DNA of 64,000 bases from Ovoidimarina sp963698645 (GTDB taxonomy: Bacteria > Pseudomonadota > Alphaproteobacteria > Rhodobacterales > Rhodobacteraceae), in contig CAVORP010000009.1 of the NCBI GenBank assembly GCA_963698645.1, positions 310,001 through 374,000 of the forward strand. Direction: 5' to 3'. Below the pieces are notes generated by a model. It had not been told where the DNA came from, did no database searches, and worked only from the letters and a program-made list of their open reading frames with translations. Each line of letters opens with the position of its first letter. Position 1 is the stretch's first letter. Positions 1 through 8,846 of the stretch are shown here, piece by piece. Made by a program: the position numbers and the translations under genes.

Positions 1-37
1 GCCGGTTCTGGAAAGATGCCGATGGGATGCGCGGGCG

Positions 38-719
38 CTATTCCATCTCGGCCGCGTCTGCGAGGGCGCTTCGATCCCGGATCACGATCGTATGCGCGTT
101 CTCGATCGAGATGACCCCCTTCTTGCGGAGATGGGTCAGGGTCCGGCTGACGGTTTCGGTCGTCAGCCCGAGGAAGTCGGCGATGTCGGTACGGCGCATC
201 GAGAGGTCCAGCGTGGTGACTGCACCGGTGCGAAGCCCGATCCGTTCGGCCAGAACCGACAGGAACGAGGCGACCTTTTCGATCGCCGACTTGCGCGCCA
301 GCATCATGAAATGATCCTGCATCCCGCTGATTTCGCGCAAGGCCGCGTCCAGAAGCCGCCGCCGGGTCAGATCGTCGCCCAGAGCCCGATTCCAGCGCCG
401 AACGCCGATAGGCGATCAACTCGGCAGAGGCGATCACGTCGCAATCGGTGTGATAGTCATCGCCATCGGGAAAGCCCACGAAATCGCCGGGATAGCCGAA
501 CGAGATCACCTGACGCTTGCCGTTTTCAAGAACCCTTGTCAGGCGCAGGACCCCGCTGCGGACCTCGTAGAGGAATTGCGCCTCGTCGCCTTCACGGAAA
601 AGATTCGCGCCGGCTGGCAGGAACCGGGCGCATCCGAGGTTCGGCCTTGCCGGTGGTTTTTCGGGAGTGAAGAGCGGACCTTCGTGCGCGTCGGTCGAGC
701 TAATCAGAGTGACATACAT
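38..719 (-). CDS. fixK: FixK-type Crp/Fnr transcriptional regulator (frameshifted)
   Basis: Crp/Fnr family regulator of about 226 residues. The N-terminal part is a cyclic-nucleotide-binding-like beta roll (GDEAQFLYEVRSGVLRL). The C-terminal winged helix carries LGLTTETVSR, whose E..SR recognition residues match FNR/FixK and predict TTGA-N6-TCAA targets. The Fnr iron-sulfur cysteine cluster is absent (one Cys near the start), so the protein should be controlled by its level rather than sense oxygen itself. Removing one extra C at about 384-386 joins the two halves through ALGDDLTRRRLL. The ATG at 719 is preferred over the one at 734 because GGAGGA lies about 8 bases upstream of it. It is divergent from an OmpR-family regulator beside a FixL-like kinase, which supports the FixK name. 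Confidence 0.85.
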
Positions 720-792
720 CTCGTGCTCCTCCATTTTGTTGAGAGCACTTTCGCCGGTCTCTGTCGCACCATGATTGCAGATTCTTGAATAT

Positions 793-812
793 ATTGTATT
801 AAATTGTATCAA
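793..812. promoter_or_regulatory. Tandem K-box-like direct repeat between fixK and fxkR
   Basis: Two 10-base direct repeats, ATTGTATTAA and ATTGTATCAA, sit exactly one helical turn apart in the AT-rich divergent promoter region. Read toward fixK this gives TACA-N6-TACA. That is the same spacing as the rhizobial K-box recalled from the literature (GTTACA-N4-GTTACA), which is bound by the OmpR-family regulator FxkR upstream of fixK. Seen: the repeat and its position. Inferred: that the adjacent regulator binds it. Confidence 0.6.
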
Positions 813-876
813 GAGACCTCTGCCGCCCCACACCAAGAGATGAATCCATTTCCAAGGCCTCGAATTTTTCAGAAAA

Positions 877-1614
877 ATGACCAAAAATCATATCCTTGTC
901 GTTGATGATGACACAAAGATCCGAACGCTTCTGAGACGCTGTCTCGAAGGTGATGGATTCAATGTCACCGAAGCGGCGGGTCGTACGGATGTGATGGATG
1001 CATTCGACAAGCATCCCCCCGATCTGGTCACGCTCGATCTCAACCTTAACGGAGACAATGGGCTTGATCTTGCCCGGGATATCCGCAGGGATCACGACGT
1101 GCCGATCATCATGGTCACCGGCAAGGACGATGTCATCGACCGGATCGTCGGGCTGGAACTTGGGGCGGATGATTACATCACCAAGCCGTTCCACGTGCGC
1201 GAGGTCCTTGCCCGGGTGCATAGTGTCCTGCGCCGTGCCCGGACGACCGGGGCCCGCGAGACGCCGGCAGTTGCGGACAGCGCCGGCGAGAACGCGGAGC
1301 TTTCGCTGGATGGGTTGACCATCTTTCCCGACAGGATGGAGCTGACCGACCGAGACGGGGCGCCCTGCGACCTGACGACGGCGGATTTCAAGCTTCTGGC
1401 GGCGTTCCTCGGCCATCCCAAGCGCCCCTTGTCGCGGGAACGGCTTATGGACCTGATCGACGGGCCGGACTGGGTGCCGCTGGACCGGACCATCGACAAT
1501 CAGGTGGCGCGGCTGCGCAAGAAGATCGAGCGCGACCCGGCGCGTCCCCTGCTGATCAAGACCGTGCGGGGCGTGGGGTACATGCTGACGGAACGGCCGG
1601 TTCCCGCGCCCTAG
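877..1614 (+). CDS. fxkR: OmpR/PhoB-family response regulator, FxkR-like
   Basis: 245-residue response regulator. The receiver domain (about 1-120) has the acidic pocket VVDDD, phosphoacceptor D54 (TLDLNLNG), T81 and K103 (ITKPF). The C-terminal winged-helix effector domain (about 145-240) ends in the usual VRGVGYML. It is intact. It lies between a FixK-type regulator and a FixL-like hybrid kinase; in Rhizobium an OmpR-type regulator called FxkR links hybrid FixL to fixK, and the gene order here matches. Its stop codon overlaps that of the convergent kinase gene within a CTAG tetranucleotide. The FxkR assignment rests on family plus context; specific DNA binding is inferred from the repeat at 793-812. 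Confidence 0.82.
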   Translation: MTKNHILVVDDDTKIRTLLRRCLEGDGFNVTEAAGRTDVMDAFDKHPPDLVTLDLNLNGDNGLDLARDIRRDHDVPIIMVTGKDDVIDRIVGLELGADDYITKPFHVREVLARVHSVLRRARTTGARETPAVADSAGENAELSLDGLTIFPDRMELTDRDGAPCDLTTADFKLLAAFLGHPKRPLSRERLMDLIDGPDWVPLDRTIDNQVARLRKKIERDPARPLLIKTVRGVGYMLTERPVPAP

Positions 1615-3147
1615 TGATCCCGGAAGGCCATTTGAAGTGCCTTGGCAGAGGTCTTCCTGACGATAGGGTTTGCCCAGCACCGGATATTCCTTGCCGACCC
1701 TGCCATCCTTCAGCATGGCCTCCGAGAACCCGGATGTCAGGAGAATGCGGACGTCCGGGAAGGTTTCGCCAACGCGCCGGGCAAGATCGTAGCCGGTCAT
1801 TGTGCCGGGCATGACCAGATCGCTGAAGACAAGGTCGATATCCCCCTCTTTGCACAGCATGTCCCACGCCGCGTCGGCGTCAGGCGCGGTGCGGCAGCGA
1901 TAACCCAGCGCCGTGACCCGGATTTCCGACAGCCGCCGGACGCGCGGATCGTCTTCGACAACCAGAACGAGCTGGCCGTCGCCGCGTGCGAGATCGGCGG
2001 TATTGTCCCTTGCAGCGGCGGCGGCGGCCCCGGTTTCCGCGTCGATCGCGGGGAAATAGAGGCTGATCTTGGTGCCTCTCCCGGGTTCGCTGTAGATCGT
2101 GAAATGGCCGCCGGACTGTTTGACGAAGCCGTAGACCATCGACAGGCCGAGCCCGGTTCCCTTGCCCGGCGGCTTGGTCGTGAAGAACGGCTCCAGCGCG
2201 CGCGTGCGGATGTCTTCGGGCATGCCTTCGCCCGTGTCGCTGACCGTCACCCGAACGTAATTGCCGCCGCTGACGTCCAGTTCCTGCGCCATATAGCTGT
2301 CGTCGATGGTGACGTTCGTCACCTCGAGGACGATCTCGCCGCCTTCGGGCATGGCGTCCTGTGCGTTCAGGACGAGGTTCAGGATCGCCGTATGCAGGCG
2401 CGTCGGGTCGATCAGGGCCTTCCAGGTCGTCCCGGTTGGAGCGAATTCAATCCGGCATTGCGGGTTGAGCGTTCTGGCGAGCATGCGCACCGAGGTGCCC
2501 AGAACCTGCTCGAGATCGGTGGCCTCGGGCACCAGCGTCGTCTTGCGCGCGAAGACCATGAGGCGCGAGGTGAGATCCGAGCCGATCTCGGCGGCCTCGA
2601 GCGCGTCGCGGATCAGCGGTTTCGCCTTGTCGTCGGCTTCCGTCATTTCAAGGAGTTCGAGATTGCCGATGATTACGGTCAGGAGATTGTTGAAATCATG
2701 CGATATGCCGCCGGTCATCTGGCCGATGGCGTCCATCCGCTGCGACCGCAGCATCGCCTGTTCCGCGGCGCGTTGCCGGCTGAGGTCATGCAGGATCGCG
2801 ATGAAGATGGGCGCGCCGTCCGACAGGGCCTTGCCGATGGACAGTCGTAGCGGAAAGACCGTGCCATCGCTGCGCAGGCCCTCGACATTCCGGCCGATGC
2901 CGATGATGCGCTTTTCGCCGGTGGCCATGTAGCGCTCCATGAACCCGTCATGGGCGTCGGCCATGTCCTTTGGCATCAGGATCTCGATGTTTTGGCCCAA
3001 GAGGTCGTCGACCGGGTGGCCGAACAGCGTCTCGGCCGCGGGGTTCGCGCGGAGGATCCGGCCAGAGCCGTCCGCCACGATGATCGCATCCGCCGCGGCC
3101 TCGAGCAGCGCCGAGAGCAGCGCCGAATCCCCGTTCTCGGACATCAT
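1611..3147 (-). CDS. hfixL: FixL-like heme-PAS hybrid histidine kinase (frameshifted near 3' end)
   Basis: Hybrid sensor kinase of about 511 residues: PAS (about 10-125), HisKA with H150 (GGISHDFNN), HATPase (N261, DTGEGMP, TGLGLSM), and a C-terminal receiver with D443 (FSDLVMPG). The PAS closely resembles the oxygen-binding heme PAS of FixL: H66 in DAHDGF aligns with the proximal heme histidine, followed by RYMATGEKRIIGIGR with R86 in the place of the ligand-contacting Arg. No transmembrane segment is seen, so it is probably cytoplasmic. One extra base near 1647 breaks the last codons; correcting it gives the ending EDLAKALQMAFRDH. Likely role: low-oxygen signalling through the neighbouring OmpR-type regulator to fixK. 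Heme binding is inferred from sequence. Confidence 0.86.
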
Positions 3148-3232
3148 GCCTCCGTTGATCCCTAGCCGGGCCAGTATGACCGGCCCGTGGCGGATTTCCA
3201 GACGTGAACGGCGCGAAATGCCCCCTGCCCGT

Positions 3233-3631
3233 CTAGCCCCAGTTCTCGACCATGGCGCGCAGGATGTCGGCGCGGCTGATCTGCCCCACCAGCCGCCCGT
3301 CCTTCAGAACCGGGAAGCGGCGGAAGGAGCTGCGCAGAAATGCCTCGCACCCGGCGACGATATCGGTGCCGGGATCCAGAGTTTCGACCTCGCGGGTCAT
3401 GTAGGTGGCGACGCTTTTGCCCCAGTCGCGGTAATAGCTGGCCTCGAGCGCGGCGCGCAGGCAGTCCTTCTTGGACAGCACGCCGACAAGGTGACCCTCT
3501 CCGTCCAGCACCGGAGCCCCGGAAATCCGGTGTTCCAGCAGGATGCCCATCGCCTTGTTGATCTCCTGATCCGGGTCGAGCGTGATCAGGTCGCGCGCCA
3601 TGTAATCGGCGATGACCGGCAGCGCGCTCAT
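3233..3631 (-). CDS. Two-CBS-domain protein, last gene of the nqr operon
   Basis: 132-residue soluble protein made almost entirely of two CBS motifs (about 8-60 and 75-128), the Bateman module that usually binds adenine nucleotides. The pairs VLDGEGHLVGVLSKKDCL and VLKDGRLVGQISRADIL mark the two repeats. Its ATG overlaps the nqrM stop codon (ATGA), so it is translationally coupled to the NQR operon. A regulatory role for NQR or for energy status is inferred only from position. Confidence 0.85.
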   Translation of the reverse strand: MSALPVIADYMARDLITLDPDQEINKAMGILLEHRISGAPVLDGEGHLVGVLSKKDCLRAALEASYYRDWGKSVATYMTREVETLDPGTDIVAGCEAFLRSSFRRFPVLKDGRLVGQISRADILRAMVENWG

Positions 3632-3789
3632 GGTGCCTTTGCCCGTGTGCAGCCCGCGCAGGAGCCAAGCTTGCCACAGGAAATGCCGCCGCAGGAGCCC
3701 TTGACCGGGCCGCGCCCGGCAAGCACGCCCACGAACAGGCCAAGCCCCGCCAGAAGGATGACGATGAAACTGAACAGGAATGTGGCCAT
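3628..3789 (-). CDS. nqrM: NqrM-like NQR maturation protein
   Basis: 53-residue membrane-anchored protein. One hydrophobic N-terminal helix (FSFIVILLAGLGLFVGVLAG) is followed by a cysteine-rich tail with GSCGG, ISCGKLGSC and AGC, five cysteines in all. This matches the NqrM (DUF539) pattern, thought to help assemble the iron centre shared by NqrD and NqrE. It sits directly after apbE, the flavin transferase of the same complex, and overlaps the CBS gene by four bases. Small size and composition make this a family-plus-context call, but the fit is good. Confidence 0.82.
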   Translation of the reverse strand: MATFLFSFIVILLAGLGLFVGVLAGRGPVKGSCGGISCGKLGSCAGCTRAKAP

Positions 3790-3805
3790 GTCGGGTGTCC
3801 TTTCC

Positions 3806-4763
3806 TCAGGCGATCAGGTGATCGGGGAAGCTTCCGGTCGGTATCTCGTGCGGTGCGTCGGGCTGCCCGGCGATGAACAGGGCGCTGATGCCGTTTTGCC
3901 GCGCGAAATCCGGCCCCGCCGTCGCCCATGGCGCAGAGCGCTGTGGCCAGCGCGTCGGCGCGCTCGCCGGTGGCGGCCAGCACCGAGACCGAGGCGATGG
4001 CGGATATCGAGGGGCGCTGCGTGCGCGGGTCGACGATATGGCTTGTGGCGAGACGGCCCGTGACGCCGTTGGCGCGGTGCCCGGAGGTGGCCAGCGCCAG
4101 GCCCCGGGGTGCCACGATGCGAAAGGCGGCGAACTCGGCCTGCCAGGGGTCTTCGATCGCCACCTGCCATGGCCGGCCGTATGGGTGGTCGCCATGACCG
4201 CGCACCTCGCCCCCCAGTTCGATCAGGAATGGGGCGTCCGAGAGCGCGCGGAGCGCATCCGCGATCCGGTCAAGCGCATGGCCCTTGGCGATCCCGCAAA
4301 GATCGAGCGTCAGGTGCGGGGATGATTTGCGCAGGGCGGCCGCGCCCACCTCGATCATCGCGTAGCTTCCTGCCGCGCCGGTGATCGGGCCGAACCCGGC
4401 GCGATGGACCGCGGGACCCACCGTGGGATCGAAGGCGCCGTCGGTGAGGCGCGCCAGTCGCAGGCGCGTTCCGCGTCACAGTGCAGAGCCGTTCGGGCAT
4501 CGGGTGCCAGTCGCCGCCTGTCGCGCGGTTGAAGGCGGAAAGGGCGGAGGCGGCGAGGTATGGCGACATCTCGCGGTCGGTCTCGGCGATGATCCGGTCG
4601 ATGGTGGCGCGGAGGCGTTGCGCGTCGCCGCCGCCGCGCACCAGCCGCCACGACGCCGCCGAAGGCCGGACCCGCCATGACCTCTGTCTCTGCGCCCAGA
4701 GGCAGGGGCCAGAGCGCCGCCGAGGCCCCGCCGATCAGAATGTCCCGCCGTGTCAGTCGTCAT
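3806..4763 (-). CDS. apbE: ApbE FAD:protein FMN transferase (frameshifted)
   Basis: FAD-dependent FMN transferase that attaches FMN covalently to threonine in Nqr/Rnf subunits. Repaired length is about 317 residues. A Tat-like signal (TRRDILIGGASAAL) opens the protein, followed by family motifs LDLCGIAKGHALD, IELGGEVRGHG and SHIVDPRTQRP. Single extra bases near 4753, 4655, 4464 and 3910 break it; removing each restores one continuous ApbE. The stop lies 17 bases upstream of nqrM, and the start follows nqrF directly. The obvious target in this operon is NqrC (SGAT motif), since the short NqrB lacks the usual attachment site. Confidence 0.85.
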
Positions 4764-4766
4764 GGC

Positions 4767-5995
4767 TCAGACTCCGAAATCGTCGTTGAAGATGGATTCG
4801 GGTTCGACGCCCAGATCGTCCAGCATCCGTAGCACGGCGGAGATCATCATGGGCGGACCGCAGAGGTAGTATTCGCAGGCCTCGGGCGCGGGATGATCGC
4901 GCAGGTAGCGTTTCCAGCGCGACGGTGTGAACAAAGCCTGTCGGCGCCATCCCAGCGGTCGCCCGGATCGGGGTCGGACAGCGCCACGGTCCAGTCGAAA
5001 TTGTCGTGGCGTTTCGCCAGCCCGTCGAGTTCGTCCGCATAGAACAGGTCGGCGCGGCTGCGGGCGCCGTACCAGAAGGTGATCTTGCGGGTGGTCTGGA
5101 GGCCCTCGAGCTGTTCGAAGATCATCGCGCGCAGGGGCGCCATGCCGACGCCGCCGCCGATGAACACCATCTCGCGGTCGCTGTCGTGGACGCGGAAGCT
5201 GCCGAACGGGCCGGCGGTGGCGACCCTGTCGCCGGGCTTGAGGGCGAAACAGCCAGGACGACACGATGCCGGGCGGCGCGTCGTGCGCCGAGGGCGGCGG
5301 CAGCGCCAGCCGGATGTTGAGGACGACCCGGCCCGCCGCCGTGTCCTCGGGCCGGTTGGCGATCGGAATAGGCGCGCGTCACCGGGGTCGTTGCTGGTCA
5401 CCGAAAGTCCGCGCAGCGGGTCCCATGCCGTCGGCATGCTCCGGTCGGCACGTCGATCTCGGTGTAGTCGAGGCGAGAAGGGCGGCGCGGTGATCTGGAC
5501 GAAGGAGCCCGGCGAAGATCTCGGGCGCTGCCCCTCGGGCAGTTCCAGCACGATCTCGCGGATCAGCGGCGTCAGGGGCCGGGCCGACAGCGACCGTGCA
5601 CTCGAAGGTCTCGGCGCCCAGCAGATCGTCGGGAACGTCGACGGCCATGTCGCCGCGCAGCGTCACCTGACAGGCGAGATGCACGCCCGTCGCGCAGCTC
5701 GCCCGGCGACAGGCGGGCGACTTCGACCGGCAGCGGCGCGGGCGCGCCTTCGCCAAGCTTCACCCGACACAGCCCGCAGGTGCCCGCGCCGGCGCAGGCC
5801 GAGGGAATCAGGATGCCGTTGTCGTTCAGCGCCGCCAGCAGCTTGCGCCCGGTCCGCGAGGCGATCCGGGTCGTGCCGTTGACCGTCAGCGTCAGCGGGT
5901 CGCGCGGGCATCAAGAACCGAGCGCGCCGCCATCACCACCCCGGTCAGCGCCAGGGTCAGGGCGATCAGGACAAGGCTTCCCAGCAGGATATCGG

Positions 5996-5999
<4 letters not shown>
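4767..5999 (-). CDS. nqrF: NqrF, NADH-oxidising subunit of Na+-NQR (heavily frameshifted)
   Basis: NADH dehydrogenase subunit of the Na+-pumping NADH:quinone reductase. The N-terminal membrane helix (MTDILLGSLVLIALTLALTG) starts at 5999, overlapping nqrE by ATGA. Next come a 2Fe-2S ferredoxin domain (CAGAGTCGLC), FAD domain (AYS), NAD domain (VFIGGGVGMAPLRA) and the typical C-terminus CEYYLCGPPMM...NDDFGV. Repaired length is about 405 residues, as in Vibrio. At least six single-base breaks were traced (about 5900, 5690, 5575, 5470, 5380, 5255) plus two between 4930 and 4955; those worked through in detail are extra bases. The clustered breaks with all cofactor motifs intact argue for sequence error. 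Confidence 0.85.
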
Positions 6000-6593
<594 letters not shown>

Positions 6594-6597
<4 letters not shown>

Positions 6598-7252
6598 CGG
6601 CCGGTCCTTTCGCGGATCAGGGGGAATTTCGCGGGCTCGCTCTGTGCTGCGCCAGTGGCTGCGGATCGCCCAGACCAGGAAGCCGATGATGAAGAAGGCG
6701 CTGGGCGCGAGCTGCATCAGCCCGAGCGGCTGGAACCAGCCGCCCTCGGACGCCGGCGTGAGCACGACGATAGCCAAAGAGCGCTCCCCTGCCCCAGCAA
6801 CTCGCGGATCGCGCCGACGATCAGGAGGATCAGGCTGTAGCCCAGCCCGTTGCCCAAGGCGTCGAGCATCGCCGCGCCGGGCGGATTGCGCATGGCGAAG
6901 GCCTCGGCCCGGCCCAGCACGAGGCAGTTGGTGACGATCAGCCCGACGAAGATCGACAATTCGCGGCTGAGTTCGAAGGCGATAGGCCTGCATCAGTTCG
7001 TCGATCACGATGACCAGCGAGGCGATGATGGTGATCTGCACGATCAGGCGGATCACGTTGCGGGATGTGGTGCCGCAGGAGGCTGATGACGCCCGAGGAC
7101 AGGCACAGCACCACGGTCAGCGCGACCGACATCATCAGCGCGGTGTTGAGCGATGTCGTGACCGCAAGGGCCGAGCAGACGCCGAGGATCTGGCGCGTCA
7201 CCGGGTTCTGGTCGATCAGGGGGGTGACAAGCCTGTGCAGCACCTGTGTCAT
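6594..7252 (-). CDS. nqrD: NqrD membrane subunit of Na+-NQR (frameshifted)
   Basis: Membrane subunit of about 218 residues, paired with NqrE. The start MTQVLHRLVTPLIDQNPV is typical, and the two iron-centre cysteines appear in QILGVCSALAV and GLIVTNCLVLG. Breaks near 7075, 6985, 6780 and 6640 split it among three frames, but the pieces join in order into a single NqrD ending in an ATGA overlap with nqrE. Its ATG overlaps the nqrC stop. No missing family residue was seen. Confidence 0.86.
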
Positions 7253-8052
7253 TCGAAGCCCCCTGTCCGCAGCCGGTCGAGGAACGGCCCGTAGCCATGG
7301 TCGCCCAGCCAGTAGCGCAGCATGTTGGCGACGCCGTTGCTGGTGCGGGTCGCGCCGGAGATGCCGTCGACCTCATGGGGGCCGCTGGCCTGACCGCGCA
7401 CGACCGAGATCACGATCTCGCCGGCATCGTCGGCGATCTTCTTGCCGGGCCAGAGCGCCTGCCATTCGGGCTCTTCGATCCGCGCGCCAAGGCCCGGTGT
7501 TTCGCCCTGTTCGAGGATCGTCAGCGCGGCGATGGTGTTCAGGTCGGCCTCGAGCGCCAGAAGGGCGCGGAGGGTCGACTGATAGCCGTTGCCCTGTACC
7601 GGCAGGACGACGAGTTGCACCCGGCCGCCGCCTTCGAGGATGTGGACCGGCGCCAGGGGCGCGCGCTGGCGCAGGCCCGCAATGTCGTCTTCGGCCGGGA
7701 TCGTGACGGCGGTGGCGGGATCGGAGGCGGCGGCGGCCATGTCATACGCGGCCGGATCGGGATCATCGACGAAGGCGCCTGTCGCCAGATCGACAAGCCG
7801 GGTTTCGAGCCGGTCCGCGCCCGCCTCTTCCAAGAGGTCGCGCATGCCCGGCAGCGTGTCCAGCATCGCGGCCATGCGCGCCTCGCGCTCGGCCTCAAGA
7901 TGGGCCTCCTGCAGCGGGTCGAGCAGCACCGAGGCGGTCGAGACCACCAGCGCGCAGGTCAGCGCGACCGAAAGCGCGACGCCCAGAACCTTGACCGGGT
8001 CTTCGTTCGGACGGGCGAGGAAGCGGCCGAAGATGGTGCGGGGTTCAGACAA
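7249..8052 (-). CDS. nqrC: NqrC, covalent-FMN subunit of Na+-NQR
   Basis: 267-residue subunit, intact. One N-terminal membrane helix (VLGVALSVALTCALVVSTA) is followed by a periplasmic FMN-binding domain. The flavinylation motif DGISGATRTS lies at about 229-238, with T235 the expected ApbE-dependent FMN site. The only start consistent with the domain is TTG at 8052, supported by GGAGG about 7 bases upstream and by overlap with the nqrB stop; no in-frame ATG or GTG lies nearby. Rare TTG initiation may keep its synthesis coupled to nqrB. Confidence 0.9.
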   Translation of the reverse strand: MSEPRTIFGRFLARPNEDPVKVLGVALSVALTCALVVSTASVLLDPLQEAHLEAEREARMAAMLDTLPGMRDLLEEAGADRLETRLVDLATGAFVDDPDPAAYDMAAAASDPATAVTIPAEDDIAGLRQRAPLAPVHILEGGGRVQLVVLPVQGNGYQSTLRALLALEADLNTIAALTILEQGETPGLGARIEEPEWQALWPGKKIADDAGEIVISVVRGQASGPHEVDGISGATRTSNGVANMLRYWLGDHGYGPFLDRLRTGGFE

Positions 8053-8846
8053 GGCGCAGCCTCCGTCGCCAGGCGTTCCAGAGGATCGCGAGATGATCGA
8101 GAAGCGGGGCGAAGATGCTGGCGAGAAGTGCGGCAAAGACCATGGCTTCGGGCGCGATGGCCGCGCCCTGAACGCCGTCGAAGACATGGATGAGAAGGCC
8201 CGCCAGCGCGCCATGGGCGAGACGCCCGTGATTGGTGGTGGCGGCGGCGGCGGGATCGCTGAGGAGGAAGACCGCCGGATAGGCGAGCGCCACCGCAAGG
8301 ATGGTGAGGGCCGCGCTGTCGGACGCCGCGCCGCCAAGCGCCGCGACGACCAGAAACGCGGGCAGCCCCACGCCGCCAGGAGATGACCCCGGTGGCAAGA
8401 AGCAGGGCCGCGCCGGGGATCGTGGCCAGGGCGATCCAGACATCTGGCGCGGGAAGCGCCGTTCCGGGGAAGGAAAAGACCAGCAAGGCAAGGGCGACGG
8501 CAGCGGCGTTCAGGAAGCCGAAGCCCCGCCCGCCAAAGATCAGCTCGCCCACCACCACGCCCAGCCCAATGACCAGACCGATCTGCCAGACCGCGAGGTC
8601 CGGGGGCGCGAGGGTCGCGAAGATCATGGCCGTCGTGACACCGTTGACGGTTTGCGGCCGGTGGCGCAGGCGGCAGAACAGCGTCTCGCCCGCCAGCGCG
8701 ATCGCCAATGCGACCACGAACAGGATCACCGCCGCCGGTCCGCGCTGGACCAGTGCCACGCCAAGGGGCGGCAGAAGGGCCAGCGCCTGCAACACGGTAA
8801 CACCGGTCGCGCCCTGCCCGGCGAGGACGGCGGAGGGGACCTTCAT
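8045..8846 (-). CDS. nqrB: Short NqrB-like membrane subunit lacking the FMN loop (one frameshift)
   Basis: About 266 residues against roughly 410 in Vibrio NqrB. Recognisable NqrB blocks are VNGVTTAMIFATLAPPDLA, ELIFGGRGFGFLNAA, the phrase with TTNHGRLAHGALAGLLIH, and the C-terminus FAPLLDHLAI...RRRLRLV. Two parts are missing: the first 130 or so residues, and the periplasmic loop with the DGxSGAT flavinylation motif, where the sequence goes directly from PAPDVW to another helix. One extra base near 8382 shifts the frame between VISWR and VGLPAFLVV; it does not account for the missing parts. The ATG overlaps the nqrA stop. It could be a distinct NQR branch or a functional relic. Confidence 0.8.

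Noticed and set aside
799..1610. Extension of the hFixL frame to 799
   Set aside because: This part overlaps the response-regulator gene antisense. The true kinase ends at 1611 once one extra base near 1647 is removed, giving the normal receiver-domain ending.
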